DNA of 64,000 nt, taken from NCBI RefSeq assembly GCF_000265205.3, contig NC_018000.1, forward strand, positions 3,720,001 through 3,784,000. Reading direction: 5' to 3'. The translations under genes and the position numbers were made by a program. Shown piece after piece: positions 28,774 to 37,115 of the stretch (positions within the stretch are counted from its first letter, which is position 1; the number at the start of each line of letters is the position of its first letter). A model generated the notes under the pieces. That model worked only from the letters and a program-made list of their open reading frames with translations, made no database searches and had not been told where the DNA came from. This stretch comes from Sinorhizobium fredii USDA 257 (GTDB lineage: Bacteria > Pseudomonadota > Alphaproteobacteria > Rhizobiales > Rhizobiaceae).

Positions 28774-29636
28774 TCGAGTATCGAAGGAATCCCAGCGTGC
28801 AAGAGCCCGATGCCCAGATCCTCGCGACTCTGCGGGACACCGATCGCGATCGCTATCTTGCATGCCTGCTCGCCCCGCCGGAAAAGCGGCGTTCGCTTGC
28901 CTGTCTCTACGCCTTCCACGCCGAGATTGGCCGTGTCCGCGACATGATACACGAGCCGCTCCCTGGCGAAATTCGGCTGCAATGGTGGCGTGACCTCCTG
29001 GAAAACCGATCGGGCGGTGAGGGCCACCCGCTGGCGGAGGCGTTGCTCGGCTGCATTGACGAGCATCGTCTGCCCGTTGGCGTTCTACAGAACATGCTCG
29101 ACGCGCGGATTTTCGATCTTTACGACGATCCGATGGAGGACACGACGGCGCTGGAAGGCTATGCCGGCGAAACGGCGTCGGCACTCATTCAGCTTGCCTC
29201 ACTGATTCTCGACCCGGCGAATGCCGCGAAATCGGCGGATGCAGCAGGGCATGCCGGCGTTGCTCAAACGATCGCCGGGCTGTTGCTGCTCCTGCCGATC
29301 CATTCTCGGCGGGGTCAGGTCTATTTTCCCGCCGATCTCCTGCGGGCGACCGGGCTCGACAGGGAAATGCTGCTCGACGGCCGCGACGAGGCGGCGATCG
29401 GCCGGGCCGTCCGCGCCTTCTGCGGGCTCGGCCGGGATCATCTCGCCAAGGCACGCAGCGGTTTGAGTTCAATCTCTCCGCAGAATTTCTCTGCCTTCGT
29501 TCCCGTCGCTCTTGCCGAGCCGATTTTCGAGCGCGCCGAGGTCGCCGGCGCTCGGATCCTCCGGCACTCGATCCAACCGCCCCAGTGGCAGCGTCAATGG
29601 CGGATGTGGCGGGCCGGCCGCCGCCGGCGTTTCTGA
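28770..29636 (+). CDS. Squalene/phytoene synthase-fold protein (NDUFAF6-like)
   Basis: A 288-residue protein with the squalene/phytoene synthase fold: RRSLACLYAFHAEIGRVRDM, EPLPGEIRLQWWRDLLE and DLYDDPMEDTTALEGYAGET. The family's first Asp-rich prenyl-diphosphate site (DxxxD) is replaced by FHAEIGRVRDM, as in NDUFAF6-type complex I assembly proteins, so condensation of prenyl diphosphates is doubtful. The GTG start overlaps the preceding stop (GTGA). It is coupled to the NDUFAF3-like gene, which supports a shared role; enzymatic activity is unproven. Confidence 0.75.
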   Translation: MIEYRRNPSVQEPDAQILATLRDTDRDRYLACLLAPPEKRRSLACLYAFHAEIGRVRDMIHEPLPGEIRLQWWRDLLENRSGGEGHPLAEALLGCIDEHRLPVGVLQNMLDARIFDLYDDPMEDTTALEGYAGETASALIQLASLILDPANAAKSADAAGHAGVAQTIAGLLLLLPIHSRRGQVYFPADLLRATGLDREMLLDGRDEAAIGRAVRAFCGLGRDHLAKARSGLSSISPQNFSAFVPVALAEPIFERAEVAGARILRHSIQPPQWQRQWRMWRAGRRRRF

Positions 29637-29733
29637 CGGCAATCCCTGCCGGTCGCGTTTCTGTCCAAGCTGGCGCAAGCCTCGAGCAATAGAGGTTAGG
29701 CCCCTATAAATACCTCTCGTCCGAAAGGGACGG

Positions 29734-30195
29734 ATGATGCTCTGGTTGATACTTATCGCTCTGATTGTGTTCGTCGGTGCGTTTTATGTCTGGATGAATG
29801 CGCGCGCTGAAAGCGACGCCAGCAATCCCGACACCGGTTCGGCGATGGTAGAGTTTGGCCGCGCTTTTCCGGAGGAGGCGATCCGGGCGCTGCATTCGAC
29901 CACCGATGGCAAGGCCATCTTCCTTCGTCTGCACGACGGCAAGGCCGGCTTCATCCAATCTCACGGCACGCATTATGTTTGCCATGTCATTCAGCCCGGG
30001 AAATTGCGGGTGAACAGCTCCGAAAGCGGGCATGGGCTCATCGTCCATTTCCCGGATTTCGCCTATCTGGACAATAACTTCGAATTTCGCACCGCTGCCG
30101 AGGCGGCCGAGGTGTCGCTGTGGCTGCTCGGCAGCTTCAACCTAGGGATCGACGCACCGGTGGATGGGAGAGTCGCGGTGCAGACGATCGACTGA
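29734..30195 (+). CDS. Conserved hypothetical membrane-anchored protein
   Basis: A 153-residue protein that I cannot assign to a named family. It starts with one hydrophobic helix (MLWLILIALIVFVGAFYVWM), followed by a soluble domain (AFPEEAIRALHSTTDGKAIF, DGKAGFIQSHGTHYVCHVIQ, and FPDFAYLDNNFEFRTAAEAA). The topology suggests an inner-membrane protein with the bulk in the cytoplasm or periplasm; orientation is not clear. It is convergent with trmFO, only five bases away. Coding looks real from its composition and its uninterrupted frame. Confidence 0.65.
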   Translation: MMLWLILIALIVFVGAFYVWMNARAESDASNPDTGSAMVEFGRAFPEEAIRALHSTTDGKAIFLRLHDGKAGFIQSHGTHYVCHVIQPGKLRVNSSESGHGLIVHFPDFAYLDNNFEFRTAAEAAEVSLWLLGSFNLGIDAPVDGRVAVQTID

Positions 30196-30200
30196 AGCCG

Positions 30201-31622
30201 TCAGGCGGCTTCGTGCGCCAGCCAGTCGGCGCAGTCCTTTAGCGCCCGTGCCGCGGTCGCCTGCTTCTTGGCAACTGCCTTTTCCTTGCCGCGGAAGCGC
30301 TTGGCACCCTCGGGCCTGGTGAGCGCACCCGGCTCCAACGGCGGAAACAGGCCGAAATTGATGTTCATCGGCTGGAACGAGCGCTTGCCGGGCTCGTCGT
30401 CGGAAACGATGTGCCCGCCGGTGATGTGATTCAGGAGCGCGCCGAAGGCGGTCGTGGCGGGCGGCAGCGATGGCGCTTCGCCCTTGCGTTCGGCAGCGGC
30501 AAACCGTCCGGCAAGAAGCCCGATGCTGGCACTTTCAACGTAACCCTCGCAGCCCGTGATCTGGCCGGCGAAGCGAAGACCCGGGCGGGATTTCAGCGTC
30601 AGCGAACGATCCAGCAGGATCGGCGAGTTGATATAGGTGTTTCGGTGCAGGCCGCCGAGCCTTGCGAATTCGGCGTTCTCGAGGCCCGGGATCATCCGGA
30701 AGACTTCCGTCTGGGCGCCGTATTTCAGTTTGGTCTGGAAGCCCACCATGTTATAGAGCGTGCCCAGCGCATTGTCCTGGCGCAGTTGCACGACGGCGTA
30801 AGGCTTGATCGAGGGATTGTGGGCATTTGTCAGCCCCATCGGCTTCATCGGGCCGTGACGCAGCGTTTCACGGCCGCGTTCCGCCATCACCTCGATCGGC
30901 AGGCAGCCGTCGAAATAGGGCGTGCCTTCCCATTCCTTGAAGCCGGTCTTGTCGCTGTCGATCAGCGCATCGACGAAGGCGTTGTACTGCTCCTGCGTCA
31001 TCGGGCAGTTGATATAGTCCTTGCCCGTGCCGCCGGGACCGACCTTGTCATAGCGCGACTGGTGCCAGCACACATCCATGTCGATCGTCTCGGTGTAGAC
31101 GATCGGCGCTATGGCATCGAAGAAGGCGAGCGCGTCGGCGCCGGTTTCGTGGCGGATCGCCTCGGCGAGAGCGGGGGCGGTCAGTGGACCGGTGGCGACG
31201 ATCGCGAGGTCCCATTCCTTGGGCGGCAGATCGCCGATTTCCTCGCGAACGATCGAGATCAGCGGGTGGCTTTCGATCCGGGCGCTGACCGCGTGCGAGA
31301 AGCCGTCCCGATCTACGGCAAGCGCGCCGCCGGCCGGCACCTGGTGGCGATCGGCGGCCTGCATGATCAGCGAGCCCGCCAGGCGCATTTCCGCATGCAG
31401 CACGCCGACGGCATTGCTGGCGGCATCGTCGGAGCGGAAGGAGTTGGAGCAGACGAGTTCGGCGAGACCATCGGTCTTGTGCGCGTCCGTGCCGCGCACG
31501 CCGCGCATCTCATGCAGAATGACCGGCACGCCCGCCTCGGCGATCTGCCAGGCAGCTTCCGAGCCGGCAAGCCCGCCGCCGATGACGTGAATGGGAGAAT
31601 AGAGGGAGGTAGTCTTGTTCAT
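30201..31622 (-). CDS. trmFO: Methylenetetrahydrofolate-tRNA-(uracil-5-)-methyltransferase
   Basis: A 473-residue flavoprotein that forms ribothymidine-54 in the tRNA T-loop using methylene-tetrahydrofolate. The N-terminal FAD site is [19 protein letters not shown], followed by [40 protein letters not shown] and a C-terminal [20 protein letters not shown]. The start is the ATG of [17 protein letters not shown]; the same frame stays open far upstream but runs antiparallel to other signals and into the neighbouring DUF1127 gene in another frame, so the longer version is not real. The size matches the family (about 470). Confidence 0.93.
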   Translation of the reverse strand: MNKTTSLYSPIHVIGGGLAGSEAAWQIAEAGVPVILHEMRGVRGTDAHKTDGLAELVCSNSFRSDDAASNAVGVLHAEMRLAGSLIMQAADRHQVPAGGALAVDRDGFSHAVSARIESHPLISIVREEIGDLPPKEWDLAIVATGPLTAPALAEAIRHETGADALAFFDAIAPIVYTETIDMDVCWHQSRYDKVGPGGTGKDYINCPMTQEQYNAFVDALIDSDKTGFKEWEGTPYFDGCLPIEVMAERGRETLRHGPMKPMGLTNAHNPSIKPYAVVQLRQDNALGTLYNMVGFQTKLKYGAQTEVFRMIPGLENAEFARLGGLHRNTYINSPILLDRSLTLKSRPGLRFAGQITGCEGYVESASIGLLAGRFAAAERKGEAPSLPPATTAFGALLNHITGGHIVSDDEPGKRSFQPMNINFGLFPPLEPGALTRPEGAKRFRGKEKAVAKKQATAARALKDCADWLAHEAA

Positions 31623-31659
31623 GCGCGGCTTCCTACCACAGCCATTCCGTGCTTCCAAC

Positions 31660-31683
31660 AAAAACGGCGCCCGTGGGCGCCGT
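31660..31683 (-). terminator. Terminator of the first DUF1127 gene
   Basis: Read on the minus strand, ACGGCGCCC and GGGCGCCGT form a long GC-rich stem followed by TTTTTG. It lies 25 bp past the DUF1127 stop and before trmFO. Confidence 0.85.
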
Positions 31684-31708
31684 CTTTGAAGTCCAGGCTC
31701 CGTTCCGA

Positions 31709-31852
31709 TTAACGGAAGGAGCGAGCCGCGATGTTGCGGATATCGTAGCGGGTGATGCCGATGTCGCTCAGCGCGTGGTTCGAGAGGCCGCCGAGCTCGG
31801 CGACAGTGCGGCGGTAATTGATCCAGCTCTTTGCAATGCGAATGGGGTTCAT
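31709..31852 (-). CDS. DUF1127 microprotein 1
   Basis: A 47-residue Arg-rich DUF1127 protein: [20 protein letters not shown], then [20 protein letters not shown]. The hallmark is a WxxYRRxxxEL helix followed by LSxxxLxDIGITRxDI. DUF1127 proteins of alphaproteobacteria act in stress and phosphate/carbon metabolism and, in Rhodobacter (CcaF1), bind RNA together with CcsR small RNAs. An SD (TGAGGAAC) precedes the ATG and a strong terminator follows. It lies in tandem with a second, related gene 400 bp upstream on the same strand. Confidence 0.9.
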   Translation of the reverse strand: MNPIRIAKSWINYRRTVAELGGLSNHALSDIGITRYDIRNIAARSFR

Positions 31853-32195
31853 GGTCGTTCCTCAGATCAGTTGGGCGCGACAGTGATTTGTCTGCGTCGT
31901 TGAGGTTCTTATACGCTTGTCTAATTGGGAGATGGAGTGCAAAGAAAATGCATCTGCTATGCATTTGTGCACTGCGTCGCCGATTTGATGAGCAAGGGCA
32001 TGAGCGAGCCCGAAAATGCATCACACCACGGGGCGGACGTAAAGGGCGCCTAGGCTGCATAGGGTCTTGTTTCGCCGGAGTTTTCCGGCTGCCAACTGTT
32101 TCGCTAGCAGGGGCACCCTAAAGGGGCCGTGGGCGGGGATTTCGCAGGCGCGAACAAGGTGCGGTTTCGCCACCCGATTTTGGCGAAGTCTACAA
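31853..32195. other. Intergenic region upstream of DUF1127 gene 1
   Basis: About 340 bp holding the leader and promoter of the minus-strand DUF1127 gene. A -10-like TATAAG on the minus strand lies near 31,910, but no good -35 box stands at the right distance. Codon 32,000-32,190 shows no gene that I can support. Confidence 0.4.
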
Positions 32196-32197
32196 AG

Positions 32198-32231
32198 AAA
32201 AACGCCCGCCGGCGAGTGCCGGAGGGCGTTT
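32198..32231 (-). terminator. Terminator of the second DUF1127 gene
   Basis: On the minus strand, AACGCCCTCCGGCA pairs with the GCCGGCGGGCGTT half of the hairpin and is followed by TTTTTCTTT. It lies about 25 bp after the stop. Confidence 0.85.
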
Positions 32232-32254
32232 TGAACCAGTGCTTGTCTAGTCGA

Positions 32255-32398
32255 TTACTTGACTGCCTGGCGGGCAACGTAGGGAATGTCAGAGCGGCCG
32301 ATGCCGAGATCGTTCAGCTCGCGGTCGCTCATGCGGCCGAGCTCGCTGCAGGTCTGACGATACTTGCGCCAGTTATTGAAAGAACGTGCGAGGTTCAT
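32255..32398 (-). CDS. DUF1127 microprotein 2
   Basis: A 47-residue DUF1127 protein: MNLARSFNNWRKYRQTCSEL, then MSDRELNDLGIGRSDIPYVA. It shares the family pattern WRxYRxxxxEL...LxDLGIxRxDI with its neighbour and has the same length. AAAGGAATAGG precedes the ATG. The longer upstream frame lacks family similarity. It lies directly downstream (minus strand) of two CCUCCUCCC-loop small RNAs, an association also known from Rhodobacter, where the DUF1127 gene is co-transcribed with CcsR RNAs. Confidence 0.9.
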   Translation of the reverse strand: MNLARSFNNWRKYRQTCSELGRMSDRELNDLGIGRSDIPYVARQAVK

Positions 32399-32635
32399 GA
32401 TCCTATTCCTTTCAGGGTCGTTTGCCAGCGCTCTATCTCTCTTGCTGGCCACCATCTTATGGCTCTGAATATAATCGATTTGCGCACCGAAAACAGAGAC
32501 GATGCTGCATCGCACCCATGCAGGTTTTGCAATCCTCCGCCGGCCGTTAGCCCAGTCTTAATCTATTGCACCGGTGTGCACCTCGAAACCGCCCCGGATG
32601 GGGCGGAACAGGGCGGAATCCTGGCTAACTGGAAC

Positions 32636-32760
32636 AAAAACAACGCCCGCTGGGGGAGGAGATCCAGCGGGCGTTGCCTGTTCTGATTGGCAACTGGGAG
32701 GAGGAGTGTCGCCAATCCGTATCGGGAGCGCCGGGAGGAGGAGTGCGCTGCCGACCGATG
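32636..32760 (-). ncRNA. Three-hairpin anti-SD small RNA, copy 2 (cuckoo/CcsR/alpha-r14-like)
   Basis: On the minus strand, three consecutive hairpins each expose a CCTCC-type loop. SL1 is AGCGC/GCGCT around ACTCCTCCTCCCG. SL2 is ATTGGCGAC/GTTGCCAAT around ACTCCTCCTCCCA. SL3 is a 13-bp stem CAACGCCCGCTGG/CCAGCGGGCGTTG around ATCTCCTCC, followed by TTTTTG, so it doubles as the terminator. The CCUCCUCCC loops can pair with Shine-Dalgarno sequences. The 3' end is well fixed by the T run; the 5' end is approximate. Confidence 0.82.
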
Positions 32761-32925
32761 ATCTGAAGATAGGCTCGCACCCCTAATTTGTATAGGGACA
32801 CTGTGGAATGGCACATATGCGCCTGCTGCATGGCTGGAGGCCCTGCTTTAGCTGAAGTGCTTCAATACTGTGCAACTTCGCCCCGGGTAGCTCCGGAAGC
32901 GTGATGGTTGCTTCGCAGGTGCAAT

Positions 32926-33046
32926 AAAAAACGCCCGCCGGGGAGGAGGTCCGGCGGGCGTCATTAAGGTGATTGGCAACCGGGAGGAGGAGTGTTGCCA
33001 ATGCTATCGAAACAGCGATGGGAGGAGGAATGTGCTGTTTCGAATT
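32926..33046 (-). ncRNA. Three-hairpin anti-SD small RNA, copy 1 (cuckoo/CcsR/alpha-r14-like)
   Basis: Same design as the copy 290 bp downstream. SL1 is CGAAACAGC/GCTGTTTCG around a loop with TTCCTCCTCCC. SL2 is ATTGGCAAC/GTTGCCAAT around ACTCCTCCTCCCG. SL3 is ACGCCCGCCGG/CCGGCGGGCGT around ACCTCCTCC with a following T6. SL2 and SL3 are nearly identical between copies, whereas the SL1 stem has changed on both sides in a compensated way, which is good evidence for selection on RNA structure. The 5' end is approximate; a possible -10 TATATT lies near 33,147. Confidence 0.85.
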
Positions 33047-33301
33047 CCGTCGAGCTGTCGGCTCGGGTCCTTCCGGAAGTCCGGGCGGCGACCACTCCGC
33101 GGGCTGCTTTGGCACTCACCGCCGTCGCCGCTTTGATGTGTGGAATATAAGACGGCCGCGCGGACTTGTGCAGTGCGATATCGGCATGGAAGATGTGCGT
33201 CTCGCGCAAATAGGCCTTTGCCGAAAAACCATTGGCCGTTTCACGACATCGACGCCGCAGCGTCGCGGGAATCACGTACTTGTACGGCGGGGCGGGTACG
33301 A

Positions 33302-33384
33302 TGGTGCCCGGTGAGGGACTCGAACCCCCATGCTCTCGCGCTTGGACCTAAACCAAGTGTGTCTACCAATTCCACCAACCGGGC
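33302..33384 (-). tRNA. tRNA-Leu(UAG)
   Basis: The minus strand folds as a tRNA with a long variable arm. The acceptor is GCCCGGT with ACCGGGC, the discriminator is A and CCA is encoded. The anticodon stem CTTGG/CCAAG encloses TTTAGGT, giving anticodon UAG. The T-arm carries GGTTCGAGTCC. The length is 83 nt including CCA. It reads CUA/CUN leucine codons. Confidence 0.95.
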
Positions 33385-33405
33385 AACGGAGGGTGCTTGC
33401 GAAGC

Positions 33406-33434
33406 CTGTAGAACAATGACAGGCATTTTGGCAA
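33406..33434 (-). promoter_or_regulatory. Possible sigma-70 promoter of tRNA-Leu
   Basis: On the minus strand TTGCCA (33429-33434) and CTACAG (33406-33411) are 17 bp apart and lie 22 bp before the tRNA 5' end. The -10 box is a poor match, so confidence is limited. Confidence 0.4.
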
Positions 33435-33930
33435 GCCTTGGATGAAGGCAGGGGGCGACGGCTCCGAGCAGGGCGCGCCGATTGCCCCTTGGCCGGTATG
33501 TGCCCCCGCCGGCGCAGCCAAGAACTCCACGGCTCCGGCACCGGAAATGCTTGCCATTCGGCGGCTATCGGGTGTATTTGGCGCCCGTGACACCGCGAAA
33601 TGTGCCATGACTCCGTGACGCCCTGTCGAAAGTGACGTGGCGATCGCGGCTAAGTGATTGAGTTCACTGTCCTCTGGTAGACGGACATTGCGTGGCGATG
33701 AATTGGCCCTGGTGCGGCGAGGCGAGAACGTTCATGTCTTGCCGATCAAACCGGGACAATATCGCGGCCGCATGTCGGTATTCGACGGTGAGGAGGGCGG
33801 GCAAAATGCCATTTTGCTTGCAAAACGCTTGCGGAATTGCGTAAAGCCACTCCCGGCAAATGGATCGGCTCAAGTGCTCGCCACACCTTTCGGGGCAAGA
33901 GCACTGTCAACGTGAAGTGAAGGTTTGAAC
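33435..33930. other. Intergenic region between tRNA-Leu and tig
   Basis: About 495 bp with no supported gene. It must contain the tig promoter. The segment 33,810-33,850 with repeated TTGC words (TTGCTTGCAAAACGCTTGCGG) is the most likely place, but no box pair stands out. Frames on both strands here have no recognisable product. Confidence 0.4.
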
Positions 33931-35406
33931 ATGCAGGTTATCGAAACGCTCGCTCAAGGGCTGAAGCGCGAACTCAAGGTCGTAATCCCGGCCGGTGAAA
34001 TGGAAGCTCGGATGAACGAGCGTCTGGCCGACGTGAAGGACCGTGTCCGCATCAACGGCTTCCGTCCCGGCAAGGTGCCGGTCGCGCATCTGAAGAAGGT
34101 CTACGGCAAGTCGATCATGGCCGAGCTCGTCAACGAGATCGTTCGCGAAAAGCCGACCGAAATCCTCACGGGCCGCGGCGAGAAGTCGGCTACCCAGCCT
34201 GAAGTCGCCATGACCGAGGACGAGGCCGAAGCCGACAAGATCCTTAAGGCTGAAGCCGATTTCGAGTTCACGCTCGCCTACGAGATCATCCCGGCGATCG
34301 AACTCAAAGATGCGACCGGCATCAAGGTGACCCGCGAAGTCGTCGACATCAGCGAGGACGAAGTCAACGAGCAGATCCTGCGCATCGCCGAAAGCGCGCG
34401 CACCTATGAATCGAAGAAGGGCAAGGCAGCCAACGGCGACCGTGTCACCATCGACTATCTCGGCAAGGTGGACGAAGTCGCCTTCGACGGCGGCAAGGAC
34501 GAGGACGCCGAACTGGTTCTCGGCTCCAACCGGTTCATTCCTGGCTTCGAAGAGCAGCTCGTCGGTGCCAAGGCTGGCGACGAGAAGACGATTACGGTCA
34601 CCTTCCCGGCTGACTATCCGGCCGCCAACCTCGCTGGCAAGGAAGCAACCTTCGACATCACCGTGAAGGATGTCGCCGGCGCCGCGCCGATCGAAATCAA
34701 CGACGAACTGGCAACGAAGCTCGGGCTCGAATCAGTCGACAAGCTGAAGGAAATCGTCCGTGGCCAGATCGAAGGCCAGTACGGCTCGGTCACCCGCCAG
34801 AAGGTCAAGCGCCAGCTGCTCGACCAGCTCGACGAGCTCTACCAGTTCGAGACGCCGGAGCGGCTCGTCGACGCCGAATTCGAGAACATCTGGCGCCAGA
34901 TCAACACCGACCTCGAGCAGGCCGGCAAGACCTTCGCCGATGAGGACACGACGGAAGAGGAAGCTCGCGCCGAGTACCGCAAGCTCGCTGAGCGCCGCGT
35001 CCGCCTCGGCCTCGTTCTCTCTGAAATCGGCGAGAAGGCCGGCGTCCAGGTGAGCGATGACGAAATGCAGCGCTCGCTGTTTGAGCAGCTGCGTCAGTTC
35101 CCCGGCCAGGAAAAGCAGATCCTCGACTACTTCAAGAACACCCCCGGTGCCGCCGCTTCGCTGCGCGCCCCGCTCTTCGAAGAGAAGGTCGTCGATCACC
35201 TGCTGTCGGAAGTCTCGGTGACCGACAAGACCGTCTCCAAGGACGAGCTGATGGCTGAGGACGAAGCCGAGGATAAGCCGGCAAAGAAGGCTCCCGCCAA
35301 GAAGAAGGCGGCTGCCAAAGCGGAAGCTGCCGAAGGCGAAGAAGCAGCAGCTCCGAAGAAGAAGGCTCCTGCCAAGAAGAAGGCTGCGGACGAAGGCGCC
35401 GAGTAA
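33931..35406 (+). CDS. tig: Trigger factor
   Basis: A 491-residue ribosome-associated chaperone with peptidyl-prolyl isomerase activity. The N-terminal ribosome-binding domain carries [20 protein letters not shown] (signature GFRxGKxP). The PPIase domain runs from about residue 160 to 245 ([40 protein letters not shown]). The C-terminal domain is helical and ends in a Lys/Ala/Glu-rich tail ([20 protein letters not shown]) typical of rhizobial Tig. ATG 33931 is the conserved MQVxETL start; TTG 33925 is also in frame. A terminator follows. Confidence 0.95.
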   Translation: MQVIETLAQGLKRELKVVIPAGEMEARMNERLADVKDRVRINGFRPGKVPVAHLKKVYGKSIMAELVNEIVREKPTEILTGRGEKSATQPEVAMTEDEAEADKILKAEADFEFTLAYEIIPAIELKDATGIKVTREVVDISEDEVNEQILRIAESARTYESKKGKAANGDRVTIDYLGKVDEVAFDGGKDEDAELVLGSNRFIPGFEEQLVGAKAGDEKTITVTFPADYPAANLAGKEATFDITVKDVAGAAPIEINDELATKLGLESVDKLKEIVRGQIEGQYGSVTRQKVKRQLLDQLDELYQFETPERLVDAEFENIWRQINTDLEQAGKTFADEDTTEEEARAEYRKLAERRVRLGLVLSEIGEKAGVQVSDDEMQRSLFEQLRQFPGQEKQILDYFKNTPGAAASLRAPLFEEKVVDHLLSEVSVTDKTVSKDELMAEDEAEDKPAKKAPAKKKAAAKAEAAEGEEAAAPKKKAPAKKKAADEGAE

Positions 35407-35432
35407 TCGAGCTTTCCCGAATACTTTAAAAG

Positions 35433-35456
35433 AGGCCGCCTCCGGGCGGCCTTTCT
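35433..35456 (+). terminator. Terminator of tig
   Basis: AGGCCGCC and GGCGGCCT pair around TCCG, followed by TTCTCATT, 27 bp after the tig stop. Confidence 0.85.
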
Positions 35457-35470
35457 CATTTGCGAGAAAG

Positions 35471-35497
35471 TAAAAGGCCGCCGAAACCGGCGGCCTG
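35471..35497 (-). terminator. Terminator of sthA
   Basis: On the minus strand AGGCCGCC and GGCGGCCT pair around a small GGTTTC loop and are followed by TTTTA. It lies 27 bp past the sthA stop, back to back with the tig terminator. Confidence 0.85.
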
Positions 35498-35523
35498 ACT
35501 TGCGGGAACCGAAGGGATTGCGC

Positions 35524-36927
35524 CTAGATGGCCTTGATCTCGCCCATACGGTTCCAGGCGTCGAGCCCGGCGATCTTGTAGGCCTCGGCAAGCGTCGGGT
35601 AGTTGAAGGTGTTCTCGACGAAATATTCGACCGTGCCCTTCAGGTTCAGGACCGCCTGGCCGATATGGACGAGCTCGGTGGCGCCTTCGCCGATGATGTG
35701 CACGCCGAGCAGGCGCCGGGTCTTCAGCGAGAAGATCATCTTCAGGAGGCCCGCATCGAGCCCCATGATGTGGCCGCGCGATGTTTCGCGGAACCGGGCG
35801 ATGCCACACTCATAGGGGATGCCGCGATCCTTCACTTCCTCTTCGGAAAGCCCGCAGGTGGAGATTTCCGGCACCGCATAGATGCCGTAGGGGAAGTACT
35901 TTTGCGGCTCCTTGGCGATCGCGCCGACAGCGACGCGCGCTGCGACGCGACCCTGTTCCATCGAGGTCGAGGCGAGGCTCGGGAAGCCGACCACGTCGCC
36001 TGCGGCATAGATGTTCGGAACGGCGGTCTGGAATGTTTCCGGATTGACCTTCAGGCGCCCGCGGCTGTCCGCTTCGAGACCGGCAGCCGCGAGATTGAGT
36101 GCATCGGTTGCTCCCATGCGGCCGGCGGCGAACAGGACCATTTCCGTCGTGATCTTGCGGCCATTGTCGAGGGTAAGCATGACCTTACCATCATCGAGCC
36201 GCTCCACCTTCTCGGCTTTCTGGCCGAGATTGAGTTTCATGTTGCGGTCCCTGAGCTGATAGGTGAAGTCCTCGACGATCTCCTTGTCGATGAAGTCGAG
36301 CATGGTGGTCTTGGGGTCGATCACCGTCACCTGCGTATCGAGCGCGCTGAAGATGGTGGCGTATTCGATGCCGACGACGCCCGCGCCGATGACCACCAGC
36401 GAACGCGGCAGATTCTGAATCTCGAGGAGCTCATCGCTATCGAGAACGGTCCTGCCGTCGAACGGTATATAATCCGGTCGGAGAGGTCTCGTGCCCACGG
36501 CCAGCAGGATGCTGGTGCCGGAAACGTGCATGCTCTCGCCGTCATCCTTGACGATCTCGAGCGTGGTCGGACCAACGAAGCTCGCTTTGCCACGGATGTG
36601 CTGGACGCGGTTTCGCGCAAATTGATGCTCCAACACCTCGACCTCGTGGTTGAGCGTGATGATCAGGCGCTGACGCAAGTCTTCGGCGCTGATCTCCTGC
36701 TTCACCCGATAGGAACGGCCGTAGAAGCCGCGCTCGCGCCAGCCCGAGAGGTTGAGTGCCGTTTCGCGCAGCGTCTTGGATGGAATCGTGCCGGTGTGGA
36801 CGGAGACGCCGCCAACACGTTTACCCTGCTCGATGACGAGCACTCTCTTGCCGAGCTTGGCAGCCTGAATTGCGCCTCTGCGGCCGGCCGGACCGCTGCC
36901 GACGACGATAAGATCGAACTGGTTCAT
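35524..36927 (-). CDS. sthA: Soluble pyridine nucleotide transhydrogenase (Si-specific)
   Basis: A 467-residue FAD enzyme that interconverts NADPH and NADH. The FAD motif is DLIVVGSGPAGRRGAIQAAK and the NAD(P) motif is RSLVVIGAGVVGIEYATIFS. The site that holds the CxxxxC disulfide in dihydrolipoamide dehydrogenases reads VSVHTGTIPSKTLRE, without the redox cysteines, which is diagnostic for SthA. The dimer interface YAVPEISTCGLSEEEVKDRG and the terminal NTFNYPTLAEAYKIAGLDAW also fit. Length equals the E. coli enzyme (466). Confidence 0.94.
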   Translation of the reverse strand: MNQFDLIVVGSGPAGRRGAIQAAKLGKRVLVIEQGKRVGGVSVHTGTIPSKTLRETALNLSGWRERGFYGRSYRVKQEISAEDLRQRLIITLNHEVEVLEHQFARNRVQHIRGKASFVGPTTLEIVKDDGESMHVSGTSILLAVGTRPLRPDYIPFDGRTVLDSDELLEIQNLPRSLVVIGAGVVGIEYATIFSALDTQVTVIDPKTTMLDFIDKEIVEDFTYQLRDRNMKLNLGQKAEKVERLDDGKVMLTLDNGRKITTEMVLFAAGRMGATDALNLAAAGLEADSRGRLKVNPETFQTAVPNIYAAGDVVGFPSLASTSMEQGRVAARVAVGAIAKEPQKYFPYGIYAVPEISTCGLSEEEVKDRGIPYECGIARFRETSRGHIMGLDAGLLKMIFSLKTRRLLGVHIIGEGATELVHIGQAVLNLKGTVEYFVENTFNYPTLAEAYKIAGLDAWNRMGEIKAI

Positions 36928-37115
36928 GAACGCTTCCCTTGAGCCAAGCGAGAATCGTTTTTGCGATGCGGCAAAATTCGCGCACGGACATCTATATCGT
37001 CAATCGGACGGTTTGATGAAGTAGCAATGCCGCAACGATCTGTCCTGGATGCGTCCGATGCCAAACATCGCTATGCTGCCTGCGTTCGGCGGCGAGAAAG
37101 GGAGAATGGTCAGGC

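Noticed and set aside
30411..31712. 433-codon plus-strand frame opposite trmFO
   Set aside because: Antisense shadow of a well-supported gene; composition is unnatural and no SD or family motif is present.
31623..32060. N-terminal extension of the trmFO frame
   Set aside because: It crosses the DUF1127 terminator and gene in another frame and would add about 146 unrelated residues before the conserved FAD motif.
32588..32606. GC-rich hairpin CCGCCCC/GGGGCGG as a third anti-SD RNA
   Set aside because: It lacks the CCTCC loop and a T run of useful length; there are only two clear RNA copies.
32964..33275. 103-codon minus-strand frame over the first small RNA
   Set aside because: It runs through the conserved hairpins of the RNA; the conserved signal is structural, not coding.
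35500..36942. 480-codon plus-strand frame opposite sthA
   Set aside because: Antisense to sthA and overlapping both terminators; no domain seen.
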